A DNA stretch of 64,000 nt from Pseudomonas fragi (lineage in GTDB: Bacteria; Pseudomonadota; Gammaproteobacteria; Pseudomonadales; Pseudomonadaceae), in the NCBI RefSeq assembly GCF_002269505.1, contig NZ_NQKQ01000008.1, positions 124,001-188,000 of the forward strand, written 5' to 3'. The notes under the pieces are model-generated. The model worked only from the letters and a program-made list of their open reading frames with translations. It did not search any database and was not told the origin of the DNA. Both the position numbers and the translations under genes were made by a program. Positions 21,507 through 33,974 of this stretch are shown here, one piece after another. The stretch's first letter is position 1; every line of letters begins with the position of its first letter.

Positions 21507-21532
21507 TGTAGTGCTTTTTTTATAACACTACA
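21507..21532. promoter_or_regulatory. Candidate RccR operator (TGTAGT-N14-ACTACA) upstream of aceA
   Basis: TGTAGT at 21507-21512 and ACTACA at 21527-21532 form an inverted repeat with a 14-base AT-rich spacer. In Pseudomonas, the RpiR-family regulator RccR controls aceA and glcB in response to KDPG through paired half-sites of this kind, as I recall the family's published motif. The position, 175-192 bases before the aceA start, fits an operator. Confidence 0.5.
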
Positions 21533-21557
21533 TAATTTGCGAATTACGACTCATCAG

Positions 21558-22301
21558 TCAGTTTTGGCCCTTTTGGTCGAGTACGTCGACTTTGACCCGC
21601 AGGGTCACGTCATCCCGGCTTTGAGTAGAGTAACTGCGGGTTTGCGCCTGGTTTCCGGCCTGGTTGCGGCTGTTGATGCCGGCCAGGGTGATCCATTGTC
21701 CCAGCGGTCCGCTGGCCTGTGTGTCGGTACTTTGAATATTCACTACATCTGGTTGCTCCCGGCTCATGCGGTCGCGTGTGGTGCTGATCGCCAGGTGTAC
21801 CGTTTCACCTGTGACGCTGGCGGTGACGTAGAAACCCCGGGTGACGTTGCGGTAATCGGTCTGTGTCAGCAGGCGGCCGTAGGCGTCGGTCTGGGTGCTG
21901 GTCAGTGGCACGCTCTGGCCGGTCTGGATAAAGGCCGGGGTGCCCTCGGTGGTCTGGATTTGCTGGGTGCCGCCATCACGGCTGGCGGTGCTGATAACCC
22001 GGGTGTCCGGATCATTAGTGGCCAGGTTGTTGTCACTGGTATCGACCGTGATCAGCAGGCGCCGGGCGGGTGTATCGAGTTGCGCCAGCAGGTCTTCGAG
22101 GTTCTGGATTTTCGAAGGGGCCGCCTCGACGATCAGTTGATTGCCGTAGGCGCTGACTTTGCCGTTTTTACCGATAAAGTTCTGCGCGATGGGCAGCAGA
22201 TCGGCGCTGGTGCGGTTTTGCAGGGTAATGACGCGGGTGTCGGCGTGCGCGCTGAGGCTTGCAATCAGCAGCAGGCCGACGATGAAGGGGCGTAGGGACA
22301 T
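21558..22301 (-). CDS. Stand-alone secretin N-domain protein
   Basis: The 247-residue product has a signal peptide (MSLRPFIVGLLLIASLSAHA) and is predicted to be periplasmic. Residues 21-90 form a secretin N1-type domain (TRVITLQNRTSADLLPIAQ, then GNQLIVEA and IQNLEDLLAQLDTPAR), the mixed helix-strand fold used for ring building in type II and III secretins. The C-terminal half is beta-rich and has no secretin channel domain, so it cannot form a pore itself. Frames extend upstream to 22433, but the ATG at 22301 begins the signal peptide. Function unknown. It may assist assembly of an envelope complex encoded elsewhere. Confidence 0.8.
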   Translation of the reverse strand: MSLRPFIVGLLLIASLSAHADTRVITLQNRTSADLLPIAQNFIGKNGKVSAYGNQLIVEAAPSKIQNLEDLLAQLDTPARRLLITVDTSDNNLATNDPDTRVISTASRDGGTQQIQTTEGTPAFIQTGQSVPLTSTQTDAYGRLLTQTDYRNVTRGFYVTASVTGETVHLAISTTRDRMSREQPDVVNIQSTDTQASGPLGQWITLAGINSRNQAGNQAQTRSYSTQSRDDVTLRVKVDVLDQKGQN

Positions 22302-22351
22302 GTCCGTTATCTCCGCAATGCTTGAAAGGCTTGGTGTGAGTGTGCCAGATA

Positions 22352-22391
22352 GCAAAACGCCCTGCGATCCGGGGATGGCAGGGCGTTTTGC
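22352..22391. terminator. Terminator hairpin with 14-bp perfect stem
   Basis: GCAAAACGCCCTGC pairs with GCAGGGCGTTTTGC around a 12-base loop. A- and T-rich ends make it work in either direction. It lies between the GNAT gene and the secretin-N gene, both on the minus strand, so it should end the roxA-GNAT transcript. Confidence 0.85.
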
Positions 22392-22398
22392 AAAACTG

Positions 22399-22458
22399 CT
22401 GTGGGAGCGAGCCTGCTCGTGAAGGTCACGCAATTCGCGAGCAGACTTGCTCCCACAT
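22399..22458. repeat. Inverted REP pair
   Basis: Two REP units face each other: TGTGGGAGCGAGCCTGCTCG and, on the opposite strand, an equivalent ending in TGCTCCCACA. They immediately follow the terminator at the end of the GNAT gene. Confidence 0.85.
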
Positions 22459-22473
22459 AGATGGGCGTGGCAG

Positions 22474-22896
22474 TTAGCTCACCCGCACCATATCAACGTG
22501 GGGAATCCCTGCTTCGAGGAATTCGTCGCTGACGATTTTGAAACCCAAGCGCTCGTAGAACGGTGTGGCATGCACTTGCGCGCTGAGCATTTGCTGCTTG
22601 AGACCGCGTTTCTCGGCTTCAAGGATCGTGGCTTGCATCAGCGCGTCGCCGACTTTCAGGCCGCGCCAGTCCTTAAGGACCGACACTCGGCCGATATGGC
22701 CGTCCGGCAGCAGCCGGGCGGTACCAATCGGAAAGTCGCCTTCATAGGCCAGAAAATGCACGGCATCGGCATCGTCTGCATCCCACTCCAGTTCTGGAGG
22801 TACAGATTGTTCGGCAATAAACACCGCCTCACGAATGCGTCGAAGTTCGGCGTTGTCCTTTTGCCAGTCGGCGACACGTACGTGAATGCTATTCAT
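22474..22896 (-). CDS. GNAT family N-acetyltransferase
   Basis: This 140-residue protein is a single GNAT domain. The acetyl-CoA binding motif A appears as HIGRVSVLKDWRGLKVGDAL (V-x-x-x-R-G-x-G-x-G/A type), followed by the YERLGFK segment in motif B. It resembles E. coli ElaA/YjcF-like enzymes, with a PPELEWDADDADAVHF block ahead. The substrate is unknown. The start codon lies inside the end of roxA (8-base overlap), so translation is probably coupled to that gene. An ATG further upstream would duplicate roxA sequence in another frame and is not preferred. Confidence 0.88.
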   Translation of the reverse strand: MNSIHVRVADWQKDNAELRRIREAVFIAEQSVPPELEWDADDADAVHFLAYEGDFPIGTARLLPDGHIGRVSVLKDWRGLKVGDALMQATILEAEKRGLKQQMLSAQVHATPFYERLGFKIVSDEFLEAGIPHVDMVRVS

Positions 22897-24055
22897 CAGC
22901 GAACCCCAGGCTTCCTTGTTTAACCAGCTCGCAGAGCAGGTTGCGTCCATCTTCATCGGCCAGCCATGTGCCGAGGTTGTCACTGTGCAGCGCGTCGGCA
23001 GCACAGATCATTTTCAGCAGTTCACGCAGCTTGCCCGGCAGCAGGCGGCTCTGGCCGCTGGCGAACAGCAGCAGGTCGTCATCGACCTCGGACCATGCCA
23101 GGCGGGCGCTCGGGTTACGGATCAGGATCGCGCCCTGTTCCAGGCTACCCAGCAGGTCTTCTTCTTCGAGTTCAGGGCCGACCACGAGTTCCGGATAACG
23201 CGGCTCGGTCATGAACTGGCCAAACCAGGTCAGCAGCATGCGCTCGTCGCTCATGTGCTCGGCCAGCAAGCCTTTGAGGCGGTCCAGAGCATCGCGCTGG
23301 ATCTGGTGCGGGTCGCTCACCGGTTGCGCGTCGGCGTCGGTGTAGCGTTCTTCATCCGACAGGTACTGACTGAGGAAGTCGGTGAAGTGGGTCAGCACTT
23401 CGGCGGCGCTCGGTGCACGGAAGCCCACCGAGTAGGTCAGGCAGTCGTCTACGGCTACACCGCAGTGGGCCAGGCGTGGTGGCAGGTAGAGCATGTCGCC
23501 GGGCTCAAGGGTCCACTCGTCGGTGGCCTGGAAATCAGCGAGGATGCGCAGGTCGGCATGTTCGAGCATTTTGCTGTCGGTGTCGCACATCTGGCCGATC
23601 TGCCAGTGGCGCTTGCCGTGACCTTGCAGCAGGAACACGTCGTAATTGTCGAAGTGCGGACCCACGCTGCCACCCGGGGCGGCGTAGCTGATCATCACGT
23701 CGTCGATACGCCAGCTCGGCAGGAAACGGAAGTTTTCCAGCAGTTCGTTGACTTCCGGTACGAACTGATCGACGGCCTGTACCAACAGGGTCCACTCACG
23801 CTCTGGCAGTTTGCCGAACTCGTCTTCGGCGAACGGGCCGCGGCGCAGTTCCCACGGACGCTCGCCGTGCTCGATGATCAGGCGCGATTCGACTTCTTCT
23901 TCAAGTGCCAGACCGGCCAGCTCGTCTGCGTCGATCGGGCTTTCGAAGTCAGGAATGGCTTGACGCACCAGTAGTGGTTTCTTCTGCCAGTAGTCGCGCA
24001 TGAACTCGCGCGCCGTGATGCCGCCCAGAAGTTGAAGAGGAGTATCAGGATTCAT
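22889..24055 (-). CDS. roxA: 50S ribosomal protein L16 arginine 3-hydroxylase
   Basis: RoxA (YcfD type, 388 residues) is a JmjC-fold 2-oxoglutarate/Fe(II) oxygenase that hydroxylates an arginine of ribosomal protein L16. The Fe ligands are visible: His134 and Asp136 in GPHFDNYD, and His197 in PRLAHCG. The N-terminal cupin (about 1-210) is followed by the dimerisation helices and the winged-helix C-terminal domain typical of bacterial ribosomal oxygenases. I chose ATG 24055 (MNPDTPLQLLGG), with GAGGAG ahead. The frame is open to 24109 without support. It overlaps the GNAT gene and follows purB's terminator. Confidence 0.93.
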   Translation of the reverse strand: MNPDTPLQLLGGITAREFMRDYWQKKPLLVRQAIPDFESPIDADELAGLALEEEVESRLIIEHGERPWELRRGPFAEDEFGKLPEREWTLLVQAVDQFVPEVNELLENFRFLPSWRIDDVMISYAAPGGSVGPHFDNYDVFLLQGHGKRHWQIGQMCDTDSKMLEHADLRILADFQATDEWTLEPGDMLYLPPRLAHCGVAVDDCLTYSVGFRAPSAAEVLTHFTDFLSQYLSDEERYTDADAQPVSDPHQIQRDALDRLKGLLAEHMSDERMLLTWFGQFMTEPRYPELVVGPELEEEDLLGSLEQGAILIRNPSARLAWSEVDDDLLLFASGQSRLLPGKLRELLKMICAADALHSDNLGTWLADEDGRNLLCELVKQGSLGFADE

Positions 24056-24094
24056 GTGTAACCTATTGAAAAAATGCACTTTGTAATCGGGAAT

Positions 24095-24122
24095 AAAAAC
24101 GCCCGGCACGGCCGGGCGTTAA
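24095..24122 (-). terminator. Rho-independent terminator of purB
   Basis: On the minus strand AACGCCCGGCC pairs with GGCACGCCGGGCGTTTTT-type sequence, with a short loop and a T run. It lies 17 bases beyond the purB stop and before roxA. Confidence 0.85.
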
Positions 24123-24138
24123 TAGGTCGTTGCAGCGA

Positions 24139-25593
<1,455 letters not shown>

Positions 25594-25636
25594 TCATACG
25601 CGTATCGATTTTAAAATCTGTGCCTGTCGGCGTGTT

Positions 25637-26260
25637 TCAGTTGCCGCGCAGCATCGGGTAAAGCTCTTTGAGCAGCTTGCGGCGGCTGATGACCAACTGC
25701 CAGCGGTGCCCGCCCAGTTGACGCCACAGCCTAGCGCAGCGGATACCGGCCAGCAGCAGGGCGCGAATTTTTGCCGCGTTGTTCGGTTGTTGCAGGTTGC
25801 GCATGTCGCCGTGCACCTGAATACGTTGGCGCAGGGTGCTCAGGGTGTCCTGGTACAGCGCGCCGCAGGCGGCCACCACGTTTTCGTGGGCCGGGCCGAA
25901 GTGCTCGACCTGGGACTGGATTTGCGGCAGGCGTTTGCCGATCAGTTCCAGCATGTCATCGCGCTTGGCCAGTTGGCGCTCAAGACCGAGCATCGACAAC
26001 GCGTAGCGCAAAGGCTCGCGTTGCAGGGTGTTGGGGTCGCGCTCGAGGGCGCCGATCAGGGCCCGGTAGCCTTCGCGCAGGTTGATGTCGTCACCGCCAA
26101 ACACTTCCAGGGTGTCCTTGGGGTCGCGCACCAGCAGGCTGCCGAGCATGCAGCTCAGGTCGGCTTCACTGACCTGGCCGGTCTTGGCGATCTTGTCCAC
26201 CAAAACAGCGGCCAGAAACACGCCGCCCAGAGCTACCAGTTGCTCCTGAGTCGGGTTCAT
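25637..26260 (-). CDS. hflD: High frequency lysogenization protein HflD homologue
   Basis: HflD (YcfC, 207 residues) is an all-helical, membrane-associated protein. In E. coli it binds and destabilises the lambda CII activator, but its cellular role is unclear. The N-terminal helix [17 protein letters not shown] and the regularly spaced leucines and arginines of the helical bundle fit the family. Its linkage to mnmA and purB is conserved across gamma-proteobacteria. The start overlaps the mnmA stop by 4 bases. Presence of this gene is not a sign of a prophage. Confidence 0.93.
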   Translation of the reverse strand: MNPTQEQLVALGGVFLAAVLVDKIAKTGQVSEADLSCMLGSLLVRDPKDTLEVFGGDDINLREGYRALIGALERDPNTLQREPLRYALSMLGLERQLAKRDDMLELIGKRLPQIQSQVEHFGPAHENVVAACGALYQDTLSTLRQRIQVHGDMRNLQQPNNAAKIRALLLAGIRCARLWRQLGGHRWQLVISRRKLLKELYPMLRGN

Positions 26261-27390
26261 GGGCGCTTGCCCTTGCTCGACCAGGGCTCGGCCACTTCGA
26301 TCACGCCGCCGCCCAGGCAGACTTCGCCGTCGTAAAACACCACGGACTGGCCGGGTGTTACTGCGCGTTGCGGGTCATCGAAGGTGGCGCGGTAGCCGCT
26401 TTCGGTTTTTTCCAGGGTGCAGGGCTGATCGCTCTGGCGATAGCGAACCTTGGCCGTCAGGCGTAGCGGGGTGCTCAGGTCGATCGGGTTGACCCAGTAG
26501 ATCTCGGAGGCGAGCAGGGCGCCGGAGAACAGCCACGGATGATCATTGCCCTGGCCGACGATCAGCTCGTTGTGCTCCAGGTCCTTGACCAGCACGTACC
26601 ACGGCTCGTCGCTGGCGTCTTTGAGGCCGCCAATGCCCAGGCCCTGACGCTGGCCGATGGTGTGATACATCAGGCCATGATGGCGGCCGATCACTTCACC
26701 TTCGGTGGTCTTGATCTCGCCCGGCTGTGCCGGCAGGTATTGCTTGAGAAAATCGCTGAAGCGGCGTTCGCCGATAAAGCAGATCCCGGTGGAGTCTTTT
26801 TTCTTCGCCGTGGCCAGATCGTGTTTTTCGGCGATGCGTCGCACTTCCGGTTTTTCCAGCTCGCCCACAGGGAACAGGGTGCGGGCGATCTGTTCGCCGC
26901 CGACGGCGTGCAGGAAGTAGCTCTGGTCCTTGTTCGGGTCCAGGCCCTTGAGCAGCTCGGTGCGCCCGTCAATGTCGCGACGACGCACATAGTGGCCGGT
27001 AGCGATCAGGTCGGCGCCCAGCATCAGGGCGTAGTCCAGGAAGGCCTTGAACTTGATTTCGCGGTTGCACAGGATGTCCGGGTTCGGCGTGCGACCGGCC
27101 TTGTACTCGGCCAGGAAGTGCTCGAACACGTTGTCCCAGTACTCGGCGGCAAAATTGGCGGTGTGCAGCTTGATGCCAATTTTGTCGCACACGGCCTGGG
27201 CGTCTGCCAGATCATCCATGGCGGTGCAGTAATCCGTTCCGTCGTCTTCCTCCCAGTTCTTCATGAACAGGCCTTCCACCTGGTAGCCCTGCTCCATGAG
27301 CAGAACGGCGGAAACGGAAGAATCGACACCGCCGGACATGCCGACGATGACGCGCTGTTTTTCGGGGGCGACTAGGGCTGGATCACGCAT
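26257..27390 (-). CDS. mnmA: tRNA-specific 2-thiouridylase
   Basis: MnmA (TrmU, 377 residues) adds sulfur to U34 of tRNA-Lys, -Glu and -Gln, using ATP and sulfur relayed from TusE. The PP-loop [11 protein letters not shown] is at residues 17-27. The catalytic pair of cysteines is Cys108 ([10 protein letters not shown]) and Cys204 ([10 protein letters not shown]), both intact. A C-terminal beta-barrel follows. MnmC, encoded at 58945 in this window, modifies the same wobble position. It heads the mnmA-hflD operon and lies 59 bases after nudJ. Confidence 0.97.
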   Translation of the reverse strand: MRDPALVAPEKQRVIVGMSGGVDSSVSAVLLMEQGYQVEGLFMKNWEEDDGTDYCTAMDDLADAQAVCDKIGIKLHTANFAAEYWDNVFEHFLAEYKAGRTPNPDILCNREIKFKAFLDYALMLGADLIATGHYVRRRDIDGRTELLKGLDPNKDQSYFLHAVGGEQIARTLFPVGELEKPEVRRIAEKHDLATAKKKDSTGICFIGERRFSDFLKQYLPAQPGEIKTTEGEVIGRHHGLMYHTIGQRQGLGIGGLKDASDEPWYVLVKDLEHNELIVGQGNDHPWLFSGALLASEIYWVNPIDLSTPLRLTAKVRYRQSDQPCTLEKTESGYRATFDDPQRAVTPGQSVVFYDGEVCLGGGVIEVAEPWSSKGKRP

Positions 27391-27449
27391 AAGGATTCAA
27401 TGAGTGTCTTGAAAAAGGACGCGATTCTAGCAGGCCCGAGCGCTCAAGG

Positions 27450-27896
27450 CTAAACCGAAGGGCGGATTAACGTCAGGTCGAACAGTTTGCCGCCCAGATA
27501 ATCGTCGATGCACTGCAGGGTCAGCTCGCTGCGCCAGCGATCGCGTTGCGCCAGCAGCTCGTCGCGGGTCAGCCACAGCGGGCCGATAATGCCGGTGTCG
27601 AGCTGGTAGTCGGGGTGGTGCTTGACGGCCTTGCCGGCAAAGCAGATGCGCTGGTAGGTCACGCCATTGCTGGGGGCGGTATACAGATAAATGCCGATCA
27701 CGCCGGTCAGCTCGACGTCGTAGCCGGTTTCTTCGAGGGTTTCACGGATGGCAGCCTCGATCAGGCTCTCGTTCGGGTCCAGATGCCCGGCGGGCTGATT
27801 GAGCACGGCGCGCTCGCGTTTGAGCTCTTCGACCATCAGAAAGCGACCATTGTCTTCGACAACAGTGGCGACGGTGATGTGGGGTTTCCATTCCAT
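27450..27896 (-). CDS. nudJ: NUDIX hydrolase, NudJ type
   Basis: This 148-residue protein has a full Nudix box, G37-x5-E-x7-R-E-x2-E-E-x-G at about residues 37-59 (GHLDPNESL through EETG). NudJ in E. coli hydrolyses nucleoside di- and triphosphates and the thiamine precursor HMP-PP. The start MEWKPHITVA at 27896 has a G-rich site ahead. It precedes mnmA in a conserved pair, probably co-transcribed. Confidence 0.93.
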   Translation of the reverse strand: MEWKPHITVATVVEDNGRFLMVEELKRERAVLNQPAGHLDPNESLIEAAIRETLEETGYDVELTGVIGIYLYTAPSNGVTYQRICFAGKAVKHHPDYQLDTGIIGPLWLTRDELLAQRDRWRSELTLQCIDDYLGGKLFDLTLIRPSV

Positions 27897-27919
27897 GGGG
27901 ATGTTCTCAGGTGATGAGT

Positions 27920-28019
27920 CTGTGGGAGCGAGCCTGCTCGCGAAATTTTCGAGAGCAGGCAATTATCCACTAAATACTCTCTCGTTAACGATATTCGCGA
28001 GCGGGCTCGCTCCCACAGG
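27920..28019. repeat. Inverted REP pair
   Basis: TGTGGGAGCGAGCCTGCTCG at 27921 faces its inverse ending GGGCTCGCTCCCACAGG at about 28002-28019, about 60 bases apart. It lies between nudJ and the idh terminator. Confidence 0.88.
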
Positions 28020-28034
28020 GTTTGTGTGGGTCGT

Positions 28035-28067
28035 AAAAACACAAACCCCGGCGTCGTGGGCCGGGGT
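28035..28067 (-). terminator. Rho-independent terminator of idh
   Basis: On the minus strand ACAGACCCCGGCC and GCCGGGGTTTGT form a stem of about 11 pairs, followed by GTTTTTAC. It lies about 20 bases after the idh stop. Confidence 0.85.
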
Positions 28068-28088
28068 CTGTGGTGTTGCCAGTTGCCC

Positions 28089-30698
<2,610 letters not shown>

Positions 30699-30740
30699 AA
30701 AAAAACCGGCCGGTTCAGTGATTGAGTCGGCCGGTTTACA
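30699..30740 (-). terminator. Rho-independent terminator of cspD
   Basis: On the minus strand AAACCGGCCGACTC pairs with GAACCGGCCGGTTTTTTT, giving a stem with a T run. It is about 12 bases after the cspD stop. Confidence 0.88.
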
Positions 30741-30751
30741 TTTGCGGTGGG

Positions 30752-31030
30752 TCAGACCGAGAGGCTGGTTACCTCTTGCGCAGTCGCCTGGGCGCTGGCT
30801 GGAGCTTGAGCGTTGGTGATAGCAACAGCATGCAGGCCCTTGGGGCCCTGGATTATTTCGAAGCTCACAGGCTGGCCTGCTTTGAGCGTCTTGTAACCGT
30901 CCATCTGGATTGCCGAAAAATGCGCAAAAAAGTCAATCGGGTTTCCGTGTTCATCGATGCCTTCCTTGGCCTGCGTATTAATGAAGCCGAAGCCTTTGGC
31001 GTTGTTGAACCACTTGACCTTGCCTTGCAT
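30752..31030 (-). CDS. cspD: Cold-shock-domain protein CspD
   Basis: This 92-residue protein has an N-terminal cold-shock domain ([17 protein letters not shown] at 1-17 with RNP1 KGFGFI, and RNP2 DFFAHFS at about 33-39), followed by a [17 protein letters not shown] strand pair and a short Ala/Ser-rich tail. CspD in E. coli binds single-stranded DNA and inhibits replication in stationary phase. The AGAGGG site lies 8 bases before the ATG at 31030, and only 2 before the ATG at 31036, so the later codon is preferred; starting at 31036 would add Met-Ser. It is divergent from clpS, whose product promotes degradation of such proteins by ClpAP. Confidence 0.92.
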   Translation of the reverse strand: MQGKVKWFNNAKGFGFINTQAKEGIDEHGNPIDFFAHFSAIQMDGYKTLKAGQPVSFEIIQGPKGLHAVAITNAQAPASAQATAQEVTSLSV

Positions 31031-31259
31031 ACTCATATCCCTCTGCTGCAAACAACTCCATCACTGGAGTATCATCCAGTTCACTCGCACAGAAACCAGT
31101 AAAAGTGGTTGACTGTGCGGACCATTTTTCCCACTGTGGGTACTATATGGTTGTAACACCGTTTTACCGATAGTCAAGGTCACGCGGCGGCGGTGTTGAA
31201 ATTTGACACGTTTGCCTCCATCACTGTATTCGCACAACCAACGACGAACCTTTCTTTCC

Positions 31260-31622
31260 ATGCATGCAATCAGCCAGACTCGACTAACATTCAATCAGGA
31301 TCACCCCGATTTTGATGACGAAGACTCCGCTGGCTTGGCTGTGCAAGAGGCTAAGCCTGCGCTTCAGGCGCCGCCGATGTACAAGGTGGTTTTGTTTAAT
31401 GATGACTACACGCCAATGGATTTCGTTGTAGAGATCCTAGAGGTGTTTTTTAACTTGAATCGCGAATTGGCGACCAAGGTCATGCTGGCCGTCCATACAG
31501 AAGGACGGGCTGTGTGCGGCATCTATACCCGCGACATTGCCGAGACCAAGGCGGCGCAGGTAAACCAGTACGCACGCGAAAGCCAGCATCCGCTACTCTG
31601 TGAAATCGAGAAGGACGGTTAA
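31260..31622 (+). CDS. clpS: ATP-dependent Clp protease adaptor ClpS
   Basis: ClpS (120 residues) recognises N-degron substrates with Leu, Phe, Tyr or Trp at the N-terminus and delivers them to ClpAP. The conserved [17 protein letters not shown] segment (about 41-57), with the Asn-Asp-Asp-Tyr-Thr pocket, is intact. The C-terminal strand bears [12 protein letters not shown] disordered N-terminal arm of about 40 residues precedes it. ATG 31260 ([11 protein letters not shown]) matches relatives better than the upstream frame from 31203. It lies 29 bases before clpA. Confidence 0.96.
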   Translation: MHAISQTRLTFNQDHPDFDDEDSAGLAVQEAKPALQAPPMYKVVLFNDDYTPMDFVVEILEVFFNLNRELATKVMLAVHTEGRAVCGIYTRDIAETKAAQVNQYARESQHPLLCEIEKDG

Positions 31623-31651
31623 CGCCGACCACTTGGGTATGAGGTGAAGCC

Positions 31652-33922
31652 ATGTTAAATCGCGAGCTCGAAGTCACCCTCAATCTTGCCTTCAAGGAAG
31701 CCCGCTCCAAACGTCATGAATTCATGACGGTTGAGCATCTCCTTTTAGCGCTTCTGGATAATGAGGCGGCCGCAACCGTTCTACGCGCCTGTGGCGCAAA
31801 CCTCGACAAACTCAAGCATGACCTGCAAGAGTTTATTGATTCCACGACCCCCCTGATCCCCGTTCACGACGAAGACCGCGAAACTCAGCCAACCCTGGGT
31901 TTTCAGCGGGTCTTGCAGCGTGCGGTGTTCCATGTGCAGAGCTCCGGCAAGCGTGAAGTGACCGGTGCCAATGTGCTGGTAGCCATCTTCAGCGAACAGG
32001 AAAGCCAGGCCGTGTTCCTGCTCAAGCAGCAGAGCGTGGCGCGCATCGATGTGGTCAACTTTATTGCGCATGGCATCTCCAAGGTGCCGGGGCATGGCGA
32101 GCACAGCGACAGCGACCATGAAATGCAGGATGAAGAGGGCGGCGAGTCGTCGTCCTCCAGCAATCCTCTGGATGCTTATGCCAGCAACCTGAATGAACTG
32201 GCTCGTCAGGGCCGGATTGATCCGTTGGTGGGTCGCGAAATGGAAGTTGAGCGCGTCGCCCAGATTCTGGCGCGTCGGCGCAAAAACAACCCGCTGCTGG
32301 TCGGCGAGGCAGGCGTGGGTAAAACCGCGATTGCCGAGGGCCTGGCCAAGCGTATCGTCGACAATCAAGTGCCTGATCTGCTGGCTAACAGCATCGTCTA
32401 CTCCCTGGATCTCGGCGCCTTGCTGGCGGGTACCAAGTACCGTGGCGATTTCGAGAAGCGCTTCAAGGCGCTGCTTGGCGAGCTGAAAAAACGCCCGCAG
32501 GCGATTCTGTTTATCGACGAAATCCACACCATCATCGGTGCCGGTGCGGCTTCTGGCGGCGTGATGGACGCTTCCAACCTGCTCAAGCCACTGCTGTCCT
32601 CGGGTGACATTCGTTGCATCGGCTCCACCACGTTCCAGGAATTTCGCGGGATCTTCGAAAAAGACCGTGCCCTGGCGCGCCGTTTCCAGAAAGTCGACGT
32701 GTCCGAACCTTCGGTTGAAGACACCATCAGCATTCTGCGTGGCCTTAAAGGTCGCTTCGAGCAGCACCACGGCATCGAGTACAGTGATGAGGCCCTGCGC
32801 GCAGCGGCTGAGCTGGCCTCGCGCTATATCAATGACCGGCACATGCCGGACAAGGCCATTGACGTGATCGACGAAGCAGGTGCCTACCAGCGTCTGCAGC
32901 CGGTTGAAAGTCGGGTCAAGCGCATTGAAGTGGCGCAGGTTGAAGATATCGTGGCGAAAATCGCGCGAATTCCGCCAAAACACGTCTCGGTCTCGGACAA
33001 GGAGCTGTTGCGCAACCTTGAACGCGACCTGCGCCTGACCGTATTCGGTCAGGATGCAGCGATCGATTCGTTGTCCACGGCAATCAAATTGTCCCGAGCC
33101 GGGCTCAAGTCGCCGGACAAGCCTGTGGGTTCTTTCCTGTTCGCCGGGCCCACCGGTGTCGGTAAAACCGAGGCCGCGCGCCAGTTGGCCAAGGCTCTGG
33201 GGATTGAACTGATCCGCTTCGACATGTCCGAGTACATGGAGCGCCACACCGTATCGCGTTTGATCGGTGCACCTCCGGGCTATGTCGGGTTTGACCAGGG
33301 CGGTTTGCTGACCGAGGCCATCACCAAGCAGCCTCACTGCGTATTGCTGCTCGATGAAATCGAGAAGGCGCACCCGGAAGTCTTCAACCTGCTGTTGCAG
33401 GTTATGGATCACGGTACGCTGACCGACAACAACGGGCGCAAGGCGGACTTCCGTAACGTGATCGTTATCATGACCACCAACGCGGGTGCCGAAACTGCAT
33501 CTCGGGCTTCGATGGGCTTTACCCATCAGGATCATGCTTCCGATGCCATGGAAGCGATCAAGAAGAGCTTCACCCCCGAGTTCCGTAACCGCCTGGACAC
33601 CATCATCCAGTTTGGTCGCCTCAGCCACGAGGTTATCAAGCACGTGGTGGACAAGTTCCTTACCGAACTGCAGGCGCAACTGGAAGACAAGCACGTGCAG
33701 CTTGAGGTATCGGATGCCGCGCGTGGCTGGCTGGCAGCGGGTGGTTATGACGCGCTGATGGGCGCACGGCCGATGGCGCGCTTGATTCAGGACAAGATCA
33801 AGCGTCCGCTGGCCGAGGAGATTCTCTTTGGTGAGCTGGCCGATCATGGCGGTGTGGTACACATCGACCTTGAGAACGGCGAGCTGACCTTCGAGTTTGA
33901 AACCGCCGTCGAAATGGCTTGA
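31652..33922 (+). CDS. clpA: ATP-dependent Clp protease ATP-binding subunit ClpA
   Basis: ClpA (756 residues) is the AAA+ unfoldase of ClpAP. An N-domain (about 1-145) binds ClpS. The D1 ring has Walker A GEAGVGKT at 218-225 and Walker [10 protein letters not shown]. The D2 ring has Walker A GPTGVGKT at 499-506 and [14 protein letters not shown] Ser/Glu-rich linker ([13 protein letters not shown]) joins the N-domain and D1. The ClpP-binding IGF/L loop lies in D2. It is co-transcribed with clpS and ends in a bidirectional terminator. Confidence 0.98.
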   Translation: MLNRELEVTLNLAFKEARSKRHEFMTVEHLLLALLDNEAAATVLRACGANLDKLKHDLQEFIDSTTPLIPVHDEDRETQPTLGFQRVLQRAVFHVQSSGKREVTGANVLVAIFSEQESQAVFLLKQQSVARIDVVNFIAHGISKVPGHGEHSDSDHEMQDEEGGESSSSSNPLDAYASNLNELARQGRIDPLVGREMEVERVAQILARRRKNNPLLVGEAGVGKTAIAEGLAKRIVDNQVPDLLANSIVYSLDLGALLAGTKYRGDFEKRFKALLGELKKRPQAILFIDEIHTIIGAGAASGGVMDASNLLKPLLSSGDIRCIGSTTFQEFRGIFEKDRALARRFQKVDVSEPSVEDTISILRGLKGRFEQHHGIEYSDEALRAAAELASRYINDRHMPDKAIDVIDEAGAYQRLQPVESRVKRIEVAQVEDIVAKIARIPPKHVSVSDKELLRNLERDLRLTVFGQDAAIDSLSTAIKLSRAGLKSPDKPVGSFLFAGPTGVGKTEAARQLAKALGIELIRFDMSEYMERHTVSRLIGAPPGYVGFDQGGLLTEAITKQPHCVLLLDEIEKAHPEVFNLLLQVMDHGTLTDNNGRKADFRNVIVIMTTNAGAETASRASMGFTHQDHASDAMEAIKKSFTPEFRNRLDTIIQFGRLSHEVIKHVVDKFLTELQAQLEDKHVQLEVSDAARGWLAAGGYDALMGARPMARLIQDKIKRPLAEEILFGELADHGGVVHIDLENGELTFEFETAVEMA

Positions 33923-33936
33923 TGTAACACCGCAGT

Positions 33937-33965
33937 AAAAAAGGCGCCTTCGGGCGCCTTTTTGC
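33937..33965. terminator. Bidirectional terminator between clpA and the PNaS transporter
   Basis: AAAAAAGGCGCC pairs with GGGCGCCTTTTT around a TTCG loop. A run flanks one side and T run the other, so it can serve clpA on the plus strand and the convergent transporter gene on the minus strand. Confidence 0.92.
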
Positions 33966-33974
33966 TGTCTGCAT

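Noticed and set aside
25637..26260. HflD as a hint of a nearby prophage
   Set aside because: hflD is a conserved partner of mnmA and purB; no phage genes are present.
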